A stretch of DNA of 64,000 bases from Antedon bifida (GCA_963402885.1 OY727102.1:18848001-18912000); one strand, 5' to 3'. Counted from the first letter of the stretch, positions 11,377 through 24,826 are shown. The notes: generated from the letters alone by a model not told the origin. A program made the numbers and translations.

Positions 11377-11755
11377 GATTAAAGACACTATTCCTACATC
11401 GTTTCGATCTAAAGTCACAAACTGCATTTTATGTAAAAATAAATATTATATGGGCCTATTGCGATAAAAAATGTTTCGTCTTTAAACGGTTAAAAATGTG
11501 GAAAAAAGGCGGAGCCGTTTATCTTTTTGTTTGCGTGTAAAATGGTAATATGCCTATGAAATATTGAAATATATATTTGTTAATATTCTATTTATACTGG
11601 GCGATTAAAGTGACCATTCCTACATCGTTTCGATCTAAAGTCACAAACTGCATTTTATGTAAAAATAAATACTATATGGGCCTATTGCGATAAAAAATGT
11701 TTCGTCTTTAAACGGTTAAAAATGTGAAAAAAAATAAGGCGTTTGATCGAGAAGC
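11377..11755. repeat. tandem duplication of about 150 bp, period about 225 bp
   Basis: The block containing CCTACATCGTTTCGATCTAA and GCGATAAAAAATGTTTCGTC occurs at about 11390-11520 and again at about 11612-11755 with few differences. The short ORFs across it are not conserved between the copies, which argues against coding. Confidence 0.85.
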
Positions 11756-12304
11756 GTTTATTTGTTTGCGCGTAAAAAACCACAATTAAGTCGGGATTGC
11801 GGTACACACGTCCGCGTGTACCACCAAATACGGGCTTTTGGAAAAAAATGCTTTAAGCGCACAAATTATCGATAACAGTGCATTTTAGTATGATAAAGGT
11901 ATTCTTTTATTACTATTTGTTTATTATCATTTCAATTTCAACACATTACTTTTTTTCTTGTAAAGTACATATTTCAACTATAGTTAAATTAAGATTCTCG
12001 TAACAAATATGTAAATATATTTTCTAATTGTGTAATGCAATTGTAGTCTGAATGTATATTTAAATAAACAAAAACAAGTTACTAATGTAAATTGGATTGA
12101 ATGTAATTTCAATTCTCGCTTTATATTCGAAAAGTACGGAAGCTTCTTGATAAGTCGCCAAGTGGATGGCACCTAGAAGCTTCCGTAGAAAGGTAATTAG
12201 ATTTCTTCGATTGCAAGACAACGCAGTAATCATTGCGCATGCGTACTCAATTTGTACGGGAACAGCTTTCCTGGCTGGCGTTTAAGAAATTACATGGTTG
12301 CCGT

Positions 12305-12420
12305 AAAGCCGATTTTCCATTAGGCGAATTTGTTCGCGCGAATCGAAAGCGTCAGCTTATACGCATGCGCAGAGAGGGATTTAGAGGATGGAAACATGAA
12401 TACGCATGCGTATAAGCGTA
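12305..12420. mobile_element. MITE family C, one arm plus centre
   Basis: AAGCCGATTTTCCATTAGGC through GCGCGAATCGAAAGCGTCAG matches the left arm of the complete palindrome at 25143-25303. It ends in ACGCATGCGTATAAGC. The ORF across it is a by-product of the repeat. Confidence 0.75.
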
Positions 12421-12461
12421 ATAAAACTCAGTACAAATTATGAAACCGTTTATGTTATTCG

Positions 12462-12467
12462 TTTATT
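12462..12467 (-). terminator. possible poly(A) signal of the death-domain gene
   Basis: AATAAA on the minus strand about 350 bp beyond the stop at 12818. The intervening 300 bp shows no other gene and would be 3' UTR. Confidence 0.35.
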
Positions 12468-12817
12468 ATACACAGTATATATACATTTAAAAAATAATTG
12501 TTCCAGACAACTTGTTGTTTTTTAAGTACATGCAATATGTTGTACTAGATGACAAGATGAGGGCAATATATGATAGCATGTCTTCAGGTAAAATGCGTTT
12601 TGAAAAAAGGTCGAAGATTGTTCGATGTTGTTTGTTACTGTTTAGGACTGTATAGCGAAGATTTACTGTCACTGTGGAATGAAAAAAAAAAGTTAAATAA
12701 TTTAAATGCCCAAAATGATTAGGAAGAAACAACTGTCCAATACATAATAAAGGAACATTGGAATTTGTAAAAGGCCAGCCTAAAGTTCATTTTTGATAAT
12801 TATTAAATTTTGATTTG

Positions 12818-15304
12818 TTAAAAACCAAAATCTAATTCCATAGCCTCTTCTTCATGCACGTGTTCTACGGAATAACTCCAACTGGTAACCCGTTGCAGAC
12901 CGCATTCCATCCAGTCTTGTATTGAGCTCTTTGGATTCTGATGCCCGGTGTAATAATGATCCTGGGCTAGGCCGACCTCCTCAAAGGAGACTATTTCGAA
13001 CTCCTCTTCTCCCCCGCCGTCTGTCGCATCAGTAGCCGATGTCATATCACAGCGACATTGTCGCCGTTCTAAAGTGGACACTCGCTTCTCTAAAGCGTCA
13101 ACTCTCTCCTGGAGAGATGGTACCTTCTGGAATGAACAGTCGTTGCCGTTGACTTCGATTTTTTCTATAAAAAAGATTTAAAAATAATCTTGCATTTATA
13201 TATCTAATACGTAACGATACTTGGTTTGTGAATCTGTGCGTAATTACGGTAACTTTAGGTCGCTGAGGTACTTTGTTGGTAAATCGTGAACTATGATAGT
13301 GAAAACGTAAAATAAAACTCGCCGCTTTTGTCTAAGTTAAACTCATCAAGTTTACAGAAATGGCCGCAATATGAGGTTTGCTTCATTAGTCACCCCGAAC
13401 TTTTATTCGTTTATTACTATAGGCTACACTTATTATTTCATATTTTGCATTTAACATTTTATTGTACACAACCGAATGTTGTTTTAAGTACCGTTTGAAT
13501 AAATAGAACTGAATTGAACAATAGAAACACTAAAATGTAAACAACTATAGTTTTACCAAAATCATAATCCTTACTGCTTGATTATTATTCAATAAGTACA
13601 CAACGTTGATCTTGACAAAGTTACTGCTCAGTGACTGGCAGCAGCTACAAAGAACAAAGACATACCATCGAGATCTTCTGATATATCGTTCCGTCCAACT
13701 TGTTGAAGACCTAGCTGCAGCTGATGAACGGCCTTGTCTTCTTTTCTACATCGTTGTTTCCACTTAAGTAGCCCACGGAAGATCGTTTGGTGTAAGCCTC
13801 CACTCCATTGTGTTTCAGATTTGATGAGGTCGATCTGGGCCTTCTTCAAGCCTAAGTGGATCAGTAGAGACTGCCACTCGCTGCCGAGTTGTTCGGCAAT
13901 GCGAAGGAGTACTGGTTCTGTTAACACGCCTAAAACATTAACAAATATGTTTAATGACTTATGAATCATGTTTCATTAATATTTTTGAATCAATTTTTAT
14001 TCGTATAGTGTGGGTAATGTTAGAACATTTAAAGAATGAAAAAAATCTTATTTCTAAAAATTTCTTATTTATATTTATTAATTTCATGTTGGTGAATTGT
14101 TCATATAATTATTAATTTTAGAATTTATTCCAGTATCGCTATCAATATATTTATTTATTTCTATTTTATTTTTAATTATTTAATTTATCCTTGTAAATTA
14201 AAGTGTGCGCCACGTGTTTAAACATTAGATTAATAGTACTTCCTTTTGTGTGTTTTTTAAAAAACAAACGAAAAAAAAAAAGTACTATTTAATCGAAACA
14301 ATTATTCTACAGGAAACATGTCCCCTCTATCGAACTTTTCAACTGTAAGTCCTAATTATATTTATAGGTTGTATTCAGAATCTATTTGTAGATTTGACGC
14401 AATGGCGAGAATAGTTTAGGAAGCGTTTTTCTGTTCAATTAATTTCTTGCCTAGACCTGAAATATTGCTGTCAAACTTAATTTGTTATCGTTTACATTAG
14501 TTTTTTTCAACTTAGAGATTGACCATACATCTGCCGTTTAAAAGATAAACTTTATCATGGACAGTTTTGTCATTATTTTAAAACATTTTTTTCTGTATTA
14601 ATTTTTCACTTAGGCCTACTAAATAAAATCAATATTAACTTTTTTCTAATTATATCAGATGGTTTTGTTCAGTGAAAGGCGTTTTTATGCGGTACAGTAT
14701 ATCATAATGTTTTTCTTATCTATGTCATTTCCAAATAAATAAATAAACATTAATTTAAAGTTGAATGATAAGTAATTGATAATACAGGCCTAGTATTAAA
14801 TTTTACTTTATACAAACTTCACTGTGAAGAAATATATACATGTTCTGGACAGAAAGGAATGGTTTTCCAGCACTGAAGTCTGTCGGAAGACGCTGTAATA
14901 GAATAATGTTAGGCCTACTTACAGTTTCTAGGTTGTTTTATTTGCATCGATTGGACATCAACATTCTCGCTGTGAGAGGTGTTTCCATTTTTGGCATCTT
15001 GTAAATCTCTATGTTTTCTTTGGCAGATTTCCACTGGCTTAGGAGGGATTTTTGGGTATTTGCGAGAACTTCTTAAGTTATACTTGTGATTATTGGCTCC
15101 GTTAGTTGCTGCCTGAAGTCTGCTATCAGTTTGTGAATTACGTACTGTTTTTGGCTGTAAAGGCAGACCTGGTATAGTCACAATGAACCTTGATTCTTCG
15201 TATTGTCGTACAATGCAGGATACACCAACGACACTACCTCTGTCCCTCGCCATATCTAGCTCGTTTCCATCACCATCGTCATTGGTATTACTGTACGCTT
15301 TCAT
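12818..15304 (-). CDS. death-domain protein with C-terminal coiled coil (330 aa)
   Basis: Exons on the minus strand: 15304-14923 (ATG 15304-15302), 13929-13666 and 13164-12818 (TAA). Phases join exactly (993 nt). The first exon has no domain I recognise and is polar and basic (NLRSSRKYPKIPPKP). The second exon is a death domain: LLRIAEQLGSEWQSLLIHLG, then KKAQIDLIKSET and GLLKWKQRC match the six-helix death-fold pattern, including the IAexLG-W and LxxWkqr signatures. The third exon has heptads (SLQERVDALEKRVSTLERR) predicting a short coiled coil, then an acidic tail. Death domains mediate assembly of apoptotic or innate-immune complexes (family knowledge), so the partner here is unknown. A strong acceptor (TTTCCTTTCCAG) lies just before the ATG, so an upstream, probably non-coding, exon is likely. 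Confidence 0.8.
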
Positions 15305-15306
15305 TT

Positions 15307-18300
15307 CTGGAAAGGAAATATGATGCAATGACAACGAGTAGGTAATATATTCGTCAATGAAAACACCTTAGTAAGATTCAAACTTTTGACTTTGAAATGC
15401 ATTCAAAAGTTGTACAACATTTTCTGTATCATCATAACTGCTGACGTGGCCAAAACTACCACTGTCAGAATTAGAATTAATATAGATAAATACAATATGA
15501 CGTCATGAAATTCCAACAGTTAAATCCAAAACTATCCAAAAATCTTTTATCTCGACGCGCCTTAGGCAGTTATATTTATCCAAGAGGGACTAAAGCATTA
15601 ATGCCTTTGTCCTCTTATAATATATCACTGTGTTTACTGGAATATTGGGGTATAGGGACCTAAGGGAATATAAACAGTACTATAGTTTAGTTTAAGATTA
15701 TATTTTTGTTCTGTACATCAGTAAGCCACGGACTTTGTTCTATACTGACTATATTTTACGTTACACAAAATGTTTATGGTACTACTGATTGTTAAACTAA
15801 ATGATTATTTCTTAAATTATTAAATAGAATCTAAAGAAAAATCGTCATTTAATGAGGAAAGAACAATAATTAAAACTGTTACGTCAAAAAAGTCGAGCGG
15901 CGTTTTTTGTAAGAAATATTTATTGTTTAATTTCGGTTTAATCTCTAATATATTTTATCATTAATAATCATTACCGTAAACATCTTTATAAAAACCAATC
16001 ATTATCATCAGCTCTGCACCATTAATTGCTATATATTTTGTAAACTATAATTTGTATTTAAAGGTATTAACGGTACCTGAGACAAACATAAGTAAACTCG
16101 TGTGTTATCGATGTTATATTTCAAAGGTGATAGTTTTTATACTTAATATCGATGGGTTTGACCTATAAAATTAGAACATGTTTAGCTTTTAAAATTATAT
16201 TTAGTCTGTGTGTTTTTGTAAATTATGAATTAAGAATCTGGCAAATGTCCAGCCTAGCACTAAGCCGACCTTTTATTAAAGAAATAACAATTGGAAGGTC
16301 GCCAATGTAATAATAATTGTTCCAGGGTAGTCTGCAGCAGAATGTGTTTTTTTCCTCGTTGCAATAATTAATGTCTTTTAGACAAATGATTAATTCAAAT
16401 GTTGAAAACAAAACAAAAATGAGTGAATATTTCTGATTGCATGTGTTAAATTTGCATACTGTATTATGTGAGAGACAGATCCAGATAGTTTATTGATAAC
16501 ATTAAACTCAATTTCGTGTAAACTTGTTTTTAAAGGATGAGTGCGAAAAGAAACCATAGTAGAATACATAGTGTTACCACAGATATCCTGTCTCAAAACT
16601 CTCTTCCTTTTAAAGTTTTCGTCAAAAGCAGACTATAATGAATACTAATTAATTTGGCGCTTATTCTTATTACAGAATAAGTCTTGTGATATCCGTGTAC
16701 AATAATATAAGTGATGACCTAAGCAGTATAAGGTGCAAAGCTTATAATTTGCTTCTTACACTTTGTAGCAGTCGATTGAACTACTCCATGGTGGACACAG
16801 GACATGAAGTGTTAGAAGAAAAAAAGAGGATCTTTAAAAAAAAGTTTCAATTTTTCAAACTGATCCATATTGATTCATTGATTAATCTTTCAAGTTGACA
16901 TTCAATTGCTCAAAATAAGTTAGCAAAAGATTTGTTATCTTATACCGACAAAACAAAATGAAATCCTCTAAATTATATGAGTAGTATATGAGTAGTACAA
17001 GATAGCATGTAGTGAGATATCGGGATTTAAATGACGTTTATTTGGCAAACGCCGAATTACAATTAACCAATGTAGTCTGAAATTCATCCAAATATTCTTG
17101 CATTTAATATTATGATGTTTGTGTTTTAATTGTTTATTTATCTATTTGGCTATTTGGAACTTTGAATTAGTGCCAACATTTAGCTTGGCGATAGTCTTTT
17201 CGACGCCTTTAATTTTTACCGCAACGAATGTTAAACTAACATTCTAACTTCCTTTCTGTTGGATTTAGTAGTAAGGAAATTAAAAGTAGGACGCACTGTT
17301 ACTTAATTACTAATTTGTTATATTTTAATATATCAAAAGATAATAACAAGTTATTGCAATTGTAATAATAAAATAATAGGTGAAATCATCATTATCTCTA
17401 ACCCATCATCATTATCATCAACGTCTTTATCATCATTGTCACCACCTCAATTATCATGGTATGATAATATGTTAAGTAAGATACAACTTTCCTCATGTGT
17501 TCTTGGTCATCGCCACGCTTCATTTCTAAATTACTTAGCATGACGACCACGCCTTGTGGTTGATTGGTATATTATAATTTATGTCAAACATATTGTTTTC
17601 CAATAGAAACCAAATCAACTATAAAAGTAGCCTATATATCCAACGGTAATTAGAAAAATAATTGGTAATTACTGGTACATGCGTAATTATAGTAAATCGT
17701 TTGCAAAAAATATAATAATAATAATATCATATTAAAACTTTTTTAAATTAAATTTCAATTACCAAAGGCCAATATTATTTAATTTGGAAGCAATTGAAAT
17801 GTGTATCAATTACATTCCTGCAGCAGCAAATTACATACTAAACAGTGTCACAGTGGCAAATTAGATTTTACACGACAGAAAACACTTTAAAAACGTCACT
17901 GGAAAAACGTGCACAATATACAAGTTTAGGCATGAAGCCAAACTTCGTATTAATTCGTTGAAAATAAATGATGCATATAAATTCACCTTATATAACAATA
18001 AATATGTACATGTATTACCGTGACTCAAAATACTATAAAAGTTAATAGTGCATTTAAAACTTACCTAACATATAAATCGATGTTTATTCTGATAGTAGGC
18101 CTATTAATTGTTAGTAGTATACTAGTACATGAATGAATCAGCTGGGTGCTTGTTTCACTATCATTCGGAGCTTATACTCACGGGCCTACGATAAGTTTTA
18201 CAAAAAGTCATCTGTTTGTAACCGTTACTTGTTTCTGATTGGATATGTGGATATTCAATTATTACATATCGGAAATGATGCTTACATTATGTGCCGTATA

Positions 18301-18604
18301 TGGACTATAACTGTAATCCATAGTGCTGGTCCAGGTCAGCGTAAAAACCCTGTCTGTTGATCAAACTATAAAACTCGACATGCTCCAGGGACGTTGATAT
18401 TAGTGCGAATGTTAGGAATATATTCTTATCTATGGTTTTGACGCTTCCAATCGTTCTAAAATTGCTACCGCATACACAGGACTAGTGCATGCTGTTTCAT
18501 TTTTTGAAATGTATAGACTAATCTTCCAACTGACTGTTAAAGATACATCATAATCATACATAATTAAGCATACATCATTCATTTTAAATCATTAATCTTA
18601 AATC
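15307..18604. other. intergenic stretch, no confident gene
   Basis: AT-rich sequence upstream of the death-domain gene. It may hold that gene's promoter and first exon, which I cannot place. I see no repeated element with clear ends. Short CATCATTATCATCA runs occur near 17395-17455. One exon-like ORF (16676-16898) is listed separately. Confidence 0.5.
16676..16898 (+). CDS. weak candidate terminal exon, unknown
   Basis: Follows an acceptor-like TATTACAG and is open for 74 codons to a TGA (includes SSIRCKAYNLLLTLCSSRLN and EVLEEKKRIFKKK). No upstream partner exon was found and I recognise no family. Possible last exon of an unseen gene, or chance in AT-rich DNA. Confidence 0.2.
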
Positions 18605-18913
18605 AAACATCATCATCATATACCTCATCATCATCATAATCATCATCCTCCATCATTATTTATATCATCATCATAATACATCATCATATATCATCATCAT
18701 CATCATACATCATCATCATACATCATCATTCATCCTCATCATCATCATACATCATACATCATCATCATATATCATCATCATACATCCTCATCATCATCAT
18801 CATCATACATCATCATCATCATCATACATCATCATACATCATCATCATCATACATCATCATCATACATCATCATCATACATCATCATCATACATCATCAT
18901 CATACATCATCCT
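18605..18913. repeat. CAT/TACAT microsatellite downstream of astacin gene 1
   Basis: Some 300 bp of (CAT)n mixed with ATACATCATCATC units. It lies about 150 bp past the poly(A) signal of the first astacin gene. Comparable CAT-rich arrays follow the other two copies (26190-26510, 40250-40600), so it belongs to the duplicated unit. Confidence 0.95.
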
Positions 18914-19064
18914 CTAAATATAATGTTCGGTATTCATACAAATTAATGAAACATTTTTCATGATTTCGTATTTATTTATTCATATTATTATTATTCTAAA
19001 TAACATTGGCTTTTGTATCTTAAACTGATACTGTAGATCATTGTACAATTACTTTTTTTTTGTT

Positions 19065-19070
19065 TTTATT
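19065..19070 (-). terminator. poly(A) signal, astacin gene 1
   Basis: AATAAA on the minus strand about 51 nt after the stop. Conserved at the same place in genes 2 (26884-26889) and 3 (40815-40820). Confidence 0.7.
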
Positions 19071-19120
19071 CTGATACAGGTTTCTTCTCTTGCCTTTTGG
19101 AACTCATTTTTGGAGGCGTG

Positions 19121-22100
19121 TTCTGAAATCAAGAAAATGGAAAACGTAAGCTTTGTTTTTTTTTATAATTCAAATTACAAACAAATATTATAATTAGACT
19201 TTGAAATAAATTTACATTAGGCCTACAAAAGTGTTGGACACTCTACTTGCAGGAAAAAATGTAATTTCACATTATTGTAACAAAATGGGTGGGTTTTAAA
19301 AAAAGATGTGTCATTTCATAGGAACAAAAATATATTTCTAGCCTAAATTGAGAAATTAATTTTTGGCCTACGAAAGTACCGGTAAAGAGTGTAAGCTTAC
19401 AGCAGAAATGACAGCTCTTCTGACAGTTAGTTTTCATGTAAGGGTAGTAAATACTGTCTGATGAACAGTGTCCGTCGTAAGCCCAGGTCTGACAACTACG
19501 ACTGTCAATGTCAGCACAAGCAGATGCTGAAGCTAAGAACGTTACATTTCTAAATAGCAGAGGAACTAAACCTGGTTCCCACTCGGACGCAACATAATTA
19601 AGGAACCGCCACGCAAGTAATTTGAATAATCATTGAAGCTCGGTTCCCACTAGAACGTAACGCATGGACGTAAACGCAACGCAAGCGTGTTAACCAATGA
19701 CAGGCGACAGTTCGAATAATCCATCGCTTGTGATTGGTCAATTCACTTCCGTTGCGTTACGTCCTTGTGTTGCGTCTCTAGTGGGAACCAACCATAACCG
19801 ATAGATCCGCTTGTCATTGGTCAACTAGCTTGAGTTGTGCTTGCGTCATTGCGTTGGCTGGTAGTGAGAACCAAGCTTAAGATAAGTTTCATTCAAACTA
19901 TTTCGTCCGTCGTCAACAGTTTTTATTTAAGCTTTTCACATTTAGCTCTACTATGTTCTTTATGGCCTACAACATAGTCGCCTCAAATTTACAAGTGTAC
20001 AGTAGCCACAAAAAAAACCTCTGATAAAAACATAGGAATGATCAGGCTGAAGCTGACAAACATTGGAACTGTAATGTATTAAATTCTAGGCTGCTTAAGT
20101 TAATATAGGTAAAATGATTAAAAGTACAGCAGAAGTTCCAGCTAATCTGGCGGTAACTTGCCATGTAGCGTTCTCTATAATATCTAGTTAATGTTAACGT
20201 ACAGTACAGTACATTTTATAGTTTGTATAATACAATTTTAAAATTACTTACAGCAAAATGAACAGCTCATCGGACAGTTTTCTGTCATGAAAGTGTAGTA
20301 AATACTGCTGGATGAACAGTATCCTTGCCCAGCCCAGTAGGCACAGTTAGTATCGTAGTCAGAACAACCTGCCGTATTCAGTTTAATCATCGTTAGTAAG
20401 TTTATCTATACATACATATGTCAGGTAGATTTTATTATCGAAATTCATTTAATTTCGTGTTATTTTTAAAAAGTAGGGATCATTTCCTTCTTTAATTTTT
20501 GATTACCCAATATTAATGATTATTATTAATAATAATAAATATCATATCATTAAAAAAAACATTATTAATACCATTAATAGCAACATTATTAGGTAATTGA
20601 TTGATTATAATAATTGTTATCACATTCATTTTTTAATTTGATTGCAAGGTATGGATAAATGTGAGACATAACAATAAGCTAAGATATACATTAGAATTTA
20701 AGAGTTTAAAACACTTTGCAAAATACTTACTGCCACCTCCTCCCCCTCCTCCGTTACCATCTACAAAGTTGATAAAAGAAAAAATAAGTACACACACATA
20801 AACAGTTCGATGAAATTAAATCTAAAAGTAGTAGTTGAAAGATATTCATAGGAATAATTATCATTAATAAAATAACATTCAATAAGTGAAATCAATGTCC
20901 GTAAAAGACATCTACTGTTTAAAATGTACTAATAGATAAAGATCCATTTTAATGTATGTAATATTGTATTAGAAACCTACCACACTCATAGTATTTGTTA
21001 ATCTTCTGAATGTCTTTACTGCTGAAATCGACTCGGTTTCCGATGGTTACTCCACTTTGATATGGTATAATTGTTTCATAACCATTCTTCGAGAAGGCGT
21101 ACGCATCATAATGCATAATAGAATTGTAATCATATGATACGCCAACGTCGTCAATATAAGATGATGGGTAGCTGTCGAAATTGTATTCCATACCTGCGAT
21201 ACATTAATAACAAATATTTTAGACTCAGTCTCACATGAAATTTATCGGAAAGTAGTGATATTCCCTTTTATACAACACCTAAATACATTCCTGTCATTTG
21301 ATTGGACGATTGTGGGTCACATGGCGTGCAATAGTACGCACTATTGAACGGTCGTTCAATAAATACTTTTTTTCAGGTACGAAAAAAATATTTACGACCA
21401 TTAACTGTAATTCTGAACGTAACATACAACAGCGCCGCCTATTTTTTTAAACCAATAACAAACGTTGAAACATTGAACTCTCGTTTCGCGACGAAATTTT
21501 TGGAGAGATATACATATTAATTTAAGCCAAAAAAGCATTTAAATTAGCTTTAGATCGTTTGTATGATTTTGAATAATTAATGGAAACAACTTTACAATGT
21601 CTATGTGAATCAAATATAAGCCTACCTTTTATTCAATATAATAATGAATGCTTTATATTTCGTGTAATTGTACAATATAGGCATTCGGTGAATGATGAAA
21701 GGTTATATTTCAACTCGGCTTCGCCTCGTTTCATCATTCACCGAATGCCATTGTATATTATTACATGAACATTACATGGACTCATTCTTCCCATTGCGTG
21801 GTATTTTTTAACTCACCATCTTGAATATTTTGCCACTGGATTGAGACGTAACTGTCACGATCAGTTCTGCTTTGTTCGTGGTAGAAGCCAATAGCGTGCA
21901 TCATCTCATGCATTATGATACCAACTGATTGGTAGCAACCGTTACCCAACGATAATTCTTGTACACCACCCACTACACCAACAGATGAATAACAACTGAA
22001 GAAAAACGATTTGAAATTATTGCTATACTTACAATATGGAAACCTATCGTAAGCCTACCAAAATCTATGTGTGTATCATAATATGTATGTTATGTAATGA

Positions 22101-24110
22101 AAATGACCATTGACACTGTAAAACCAGAGACTCACTCTAATTCCCTGATAAAACTATTTAAGTTATTGAAGTTTCAAACAAATATGTTGCTTCACTTACC
22201 CGCCTTTTGAAACAATCTTGACATAATTGCTTTCAGAGGTCCTGGCAACCCATTTAATGCAGGTCTCAGCGCTGTATCTGTCTATCGCTTTTTGAATTTG
22301 GGATTTACCGTAGGCATCTTGAAGATATTGTCAAAACAAATAATAACGTAAATAGAAACAGTTTGCAAGAATGAAACGGACAAATAAGTGAGCCACGAAT
22401 ACGTTTTACTAGACGAATGTGATAATTGCAGTTAACTAGTACTGTAGGGTAGCTTTTGCGTCAGGGAGTTGAGTAACTGAGATGTTTGCCGGCCCTACTT
22501 TAATGTAATTTTGTATTTTATACTAAAGTAATGTAATGAGTAGCTGAAAAAGTTGATGAGAAGCTTAGGTGTGAACAAGTAGGTTTTCGATGTAGTCCTA
22601 CAGTGCAATCTTCATCTTAAAAAACATCATAGATCAATGAAATAAAAACTGAAAAAAGTGTCTATTCAAACATTTCATTCATCTTCGTTGTTGTTGGTGT
22701 TTCAGAGGGACAATACCTTTAAACGGAAGTACAGTTAATTAAATCAGACGAAGGAAGAGTAAATTGTCACTTTTCCCTAATCAAACTTCAAAAATATAAA
22801 AAACATTGTCCAAACTGTGGCGCACATAATAACAAGTTGAATGAACCAATAAAATAATAAGTATGCAAATTGCTTCCTGGGATTAATATAATTATTGATT
22901 GATATTGATTGATATTGATTGGTATAATTACATACCAGGTACTACTTACTAAATTGGTAATTTATAACGTACGGAACTACACCACTGGGCCATCTTTTAC
23001 TAGTATCTTTGAGAGCATTGTCTACACTCTGTGAAATGTTAAAATATCGGTAACATTATAATCGTGTATTACTAGATGCTTTCCACTGTGATCACCAAAA
23101 ATCCCCAACAAAGCCATACTCTAATGCTGACGACATATCAAACAACTGTTTGGAATAGTTTATCGGTTATCCTAATTGAAAACTGTTATCATTTCGGCCA
23201 GCTTTGGATGACATTATTAACTTTATAGTAAAACTAATTTTAATAAAATTAAGCTCTCTGAATATTATTCATTGTTTGTTTATTTGTTGAGGCATAATAC
23301 TTAAACGCATTATGATTTGTTTCAACGTTTTTTATTTAATTTTAGATTATTTTCCTTTAAAAGAATAATATTCTGACTTACCATAGTCTGCACAATATCG
23401 CCCTCAAAGAGAGTAACTTCATCCTGATTGACTTGTTTGTTGTTTTCGATAATTGTTGAAAACAGTCCTTTAACTAAAACGTTTGTTAGTTTATCAATAA
23501 TCAGAATTATTCGTTTTACATATAATATTGTAAACACAAAGAGTGTACGTGTATAGAAAATGTGTATACGTATGTACATGTATGCCACAATATTATATAC
23601 GTGTGGTTAAGATATAAATCAGAAATTATTTAAAACTGGTAAAATAAAAAATCGACGAACCCACTAAAAAAAAGTTTTGCGAGCAAACATTTGGTGTTGC
23701 AAACCTTGTTGAGATGAGTAACAGTACAACTAAAATAGATGATAAATTTACTTACCTTGTTTAACACTTTGGGGCTTTGGTGGTACCTGTATCACACAAA
23801 AAAACAGGGTAAAAAGCATCTATCTTTACACATTTTTAGGGTAAAGAATAATATTAAATAAAAGTGTTAAGCAGTACTACTTTACATAAATAGTTCAGAG
23901 AAATATGTTAAATCATTAGGAACATTTTGAATTATATTTGAAATACCAAAGTAAAAAGAATGTTGGTGCCTACCACCATAGAGATCTTATACATGAGGAT
24001 AAAGACTGTTCTGTAATGTTCTAAAAACTAAATGCGAAGTTTTTTTAGTATGTACTTACCGGACTTGACGCCACGGCCATCAGCAAGCATGCAAAAAGTA
24101 CGTACTGCAT
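19121..24110 (-). CDS. Astacin metalloprotease with two ShKT domains (gene 1, 343 aa)
   Basis: Secreted zinc endopeptidase of the astacin family. Minus-strand exons: 24110-24060, 23786-23756, 23467-23382, 23028-22950, 22317-22200, 21995-21817, 21193-20981, 20760-20731, 20368-20252, 19526-19401 and 19122-19121. All phases join (1032 nt). A signal peptide ([17 protein letters not shown]) is followed by a short pro-segment with FEGD, the astacin aspartate switch. Mature protease probably begins near [11 protein letters not shown]. The zinc site [19 protein letters not shown] and Met-turn SIMHYD are intact, as are the four domain cysteines (ETC, GCYS, NGC, YEC). A 10-residue Gly-rich linker exon leads to two six-cysteine ShKT modules (NCPMSCSFC and NCQKSCHFC ends). 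The astacin-ShKT order resembles cnidarian HMP1-type enzymes; ShKT is a fold name and does not imply a toxin. The stop TAA is split across the last junction. Confidence 0.9.
19401..19526 (-). CDS. second ShKT exon, unique to astacin gene 1
   Basis: A 126-nt exon, phase 1 at both ends, encoding a second six-cysteine ShKT module (starts SSACADIDS, ends NCQKSCHFC). Donor GTAAGC. The equivalent interval in genes 2 and 3 contains other repeats and no such exon. Its symmetrical phase means gain or loss leaves the frame and the split stop unaffected. Confidence 0.85.
19569..19878. mobile_element. MITE family B (GGTTCCCACTAG / ACGCAAC)
   Basis: Family B ends CTCGGTTCCCACTAGAACG and the inverse (GTAGTGAGAACCAAGCTTA), with TGATTGGTCAATTCAC and CGCTTGTCATTGGTCAA inside. 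An extra partial unit begins at 19569. It sits between the two ShKT exons of gene 1. Confidence 0.75.
21680..21749. repeat. intronic hairpin
   Basis: Arms GGCATTCGGTGAATGATGAA and its exact inverse surround a 28-nt loop containing CTCGGCTTCGCCTCG. The paralogous intron of gene 2 (30506-30588) carries the same hairpin with longer arms. Confidence 0.85.
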
Positions 24111-24183
24111 TGTTTTGGTCACAAGTGATGTTTGTTAAGCTAACGCAACAAAGAGTCTTATAAATTTGCAATTGCCCACCATC

Positions 24184-24191
24184 AATTTATA
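24184..24191 (-). promoter_or_regulatory. TATA box, astacin gene 1
   Basis: TATAAATT on the minus strand, 74-81 bp upstream of the ATG. The same box at nearly the same distance precedes genes 2 and 3, with a shared block downstream (TGGGCAATTGCAAATCTATC in gene 3). Confidence 0.7.
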
Positions 24192-24608
24192 CTTACTGTT
24201 ATCTATCTAATATGAGACATGTAACATATGCTTTGAAAATTATCTCTTAATTAATTAATTAGCGTTACTATATCTTTCTATCAAGTATTATTATCATATG
24301 TAAATTGCAAAGCAAGGAGATTATTGTCATATTATCTATAGTTATTTTTATATTATTTAATTATAATTATGATTATCTCCTTAATTGCAATGTTATCAAG
24401 AATGTAACAAAACATCTGTGTTTTTACTAGGCGTTACATAGAGAAAGCAGACAAACAAGTCGAATTGATTACAATCAGCACAATATGTTGATTGTTCATT
24501 CAAACAAGTTGCACGTAGACCTTTATTTATACCATCAACTAATACGTCCAGCTTGAATTGAATATTAACCCAAATCTAACACTGTAGTAGGCCTATGGCA
24601 CATTATTT

Positions 24609-24826
24609 AAGCTTGGTTCCCACTAGCGACGCAATGTAACGCAACGCTACGACGTATTGACGCAAAATTCTGTATTGCGTAATCACAAGTGGGAACCGAC
24701 GACGCAACAGTGCTGCAAACATCGCTTGATTTCACACAGACGGGGGAAAACACAATTATTGGAATGGCATTTTCTTACGTTGCGTAGGTTGCGTTACGGT
24801 AGGCCGCTAGTGGGAACTACGTTTTA
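24609..24826. mobile_element. MITE family B
   Basis: AGCTTGGTTCCCACTAGCGA at the left and the inverse CCGCTAGTGGGAACTACG at the right, rich in GACGCAACG/CGTTGCGT words. Absent from the matching upstream region of astacin gene 3, so it inserted after the flank duplication or was lost there. Confidence 0.8.

Noticed and set aside
12233-12415. 60-codon ORF
   Set aside because: Lies across a family C MITE; the frame is not kept in the copy at 25.1 kb.
13734-13964. 76-codon + strand ORF
   Set aside because: Antisense to the death-domain exon, which has the recognisable protein and splice sites.
20252-20368. ShKT module read as a venom toxin gene
   Set aside because: It is the C-terminal module of a secreted astacin protease; the fold name alone is no evidence for toxicity.
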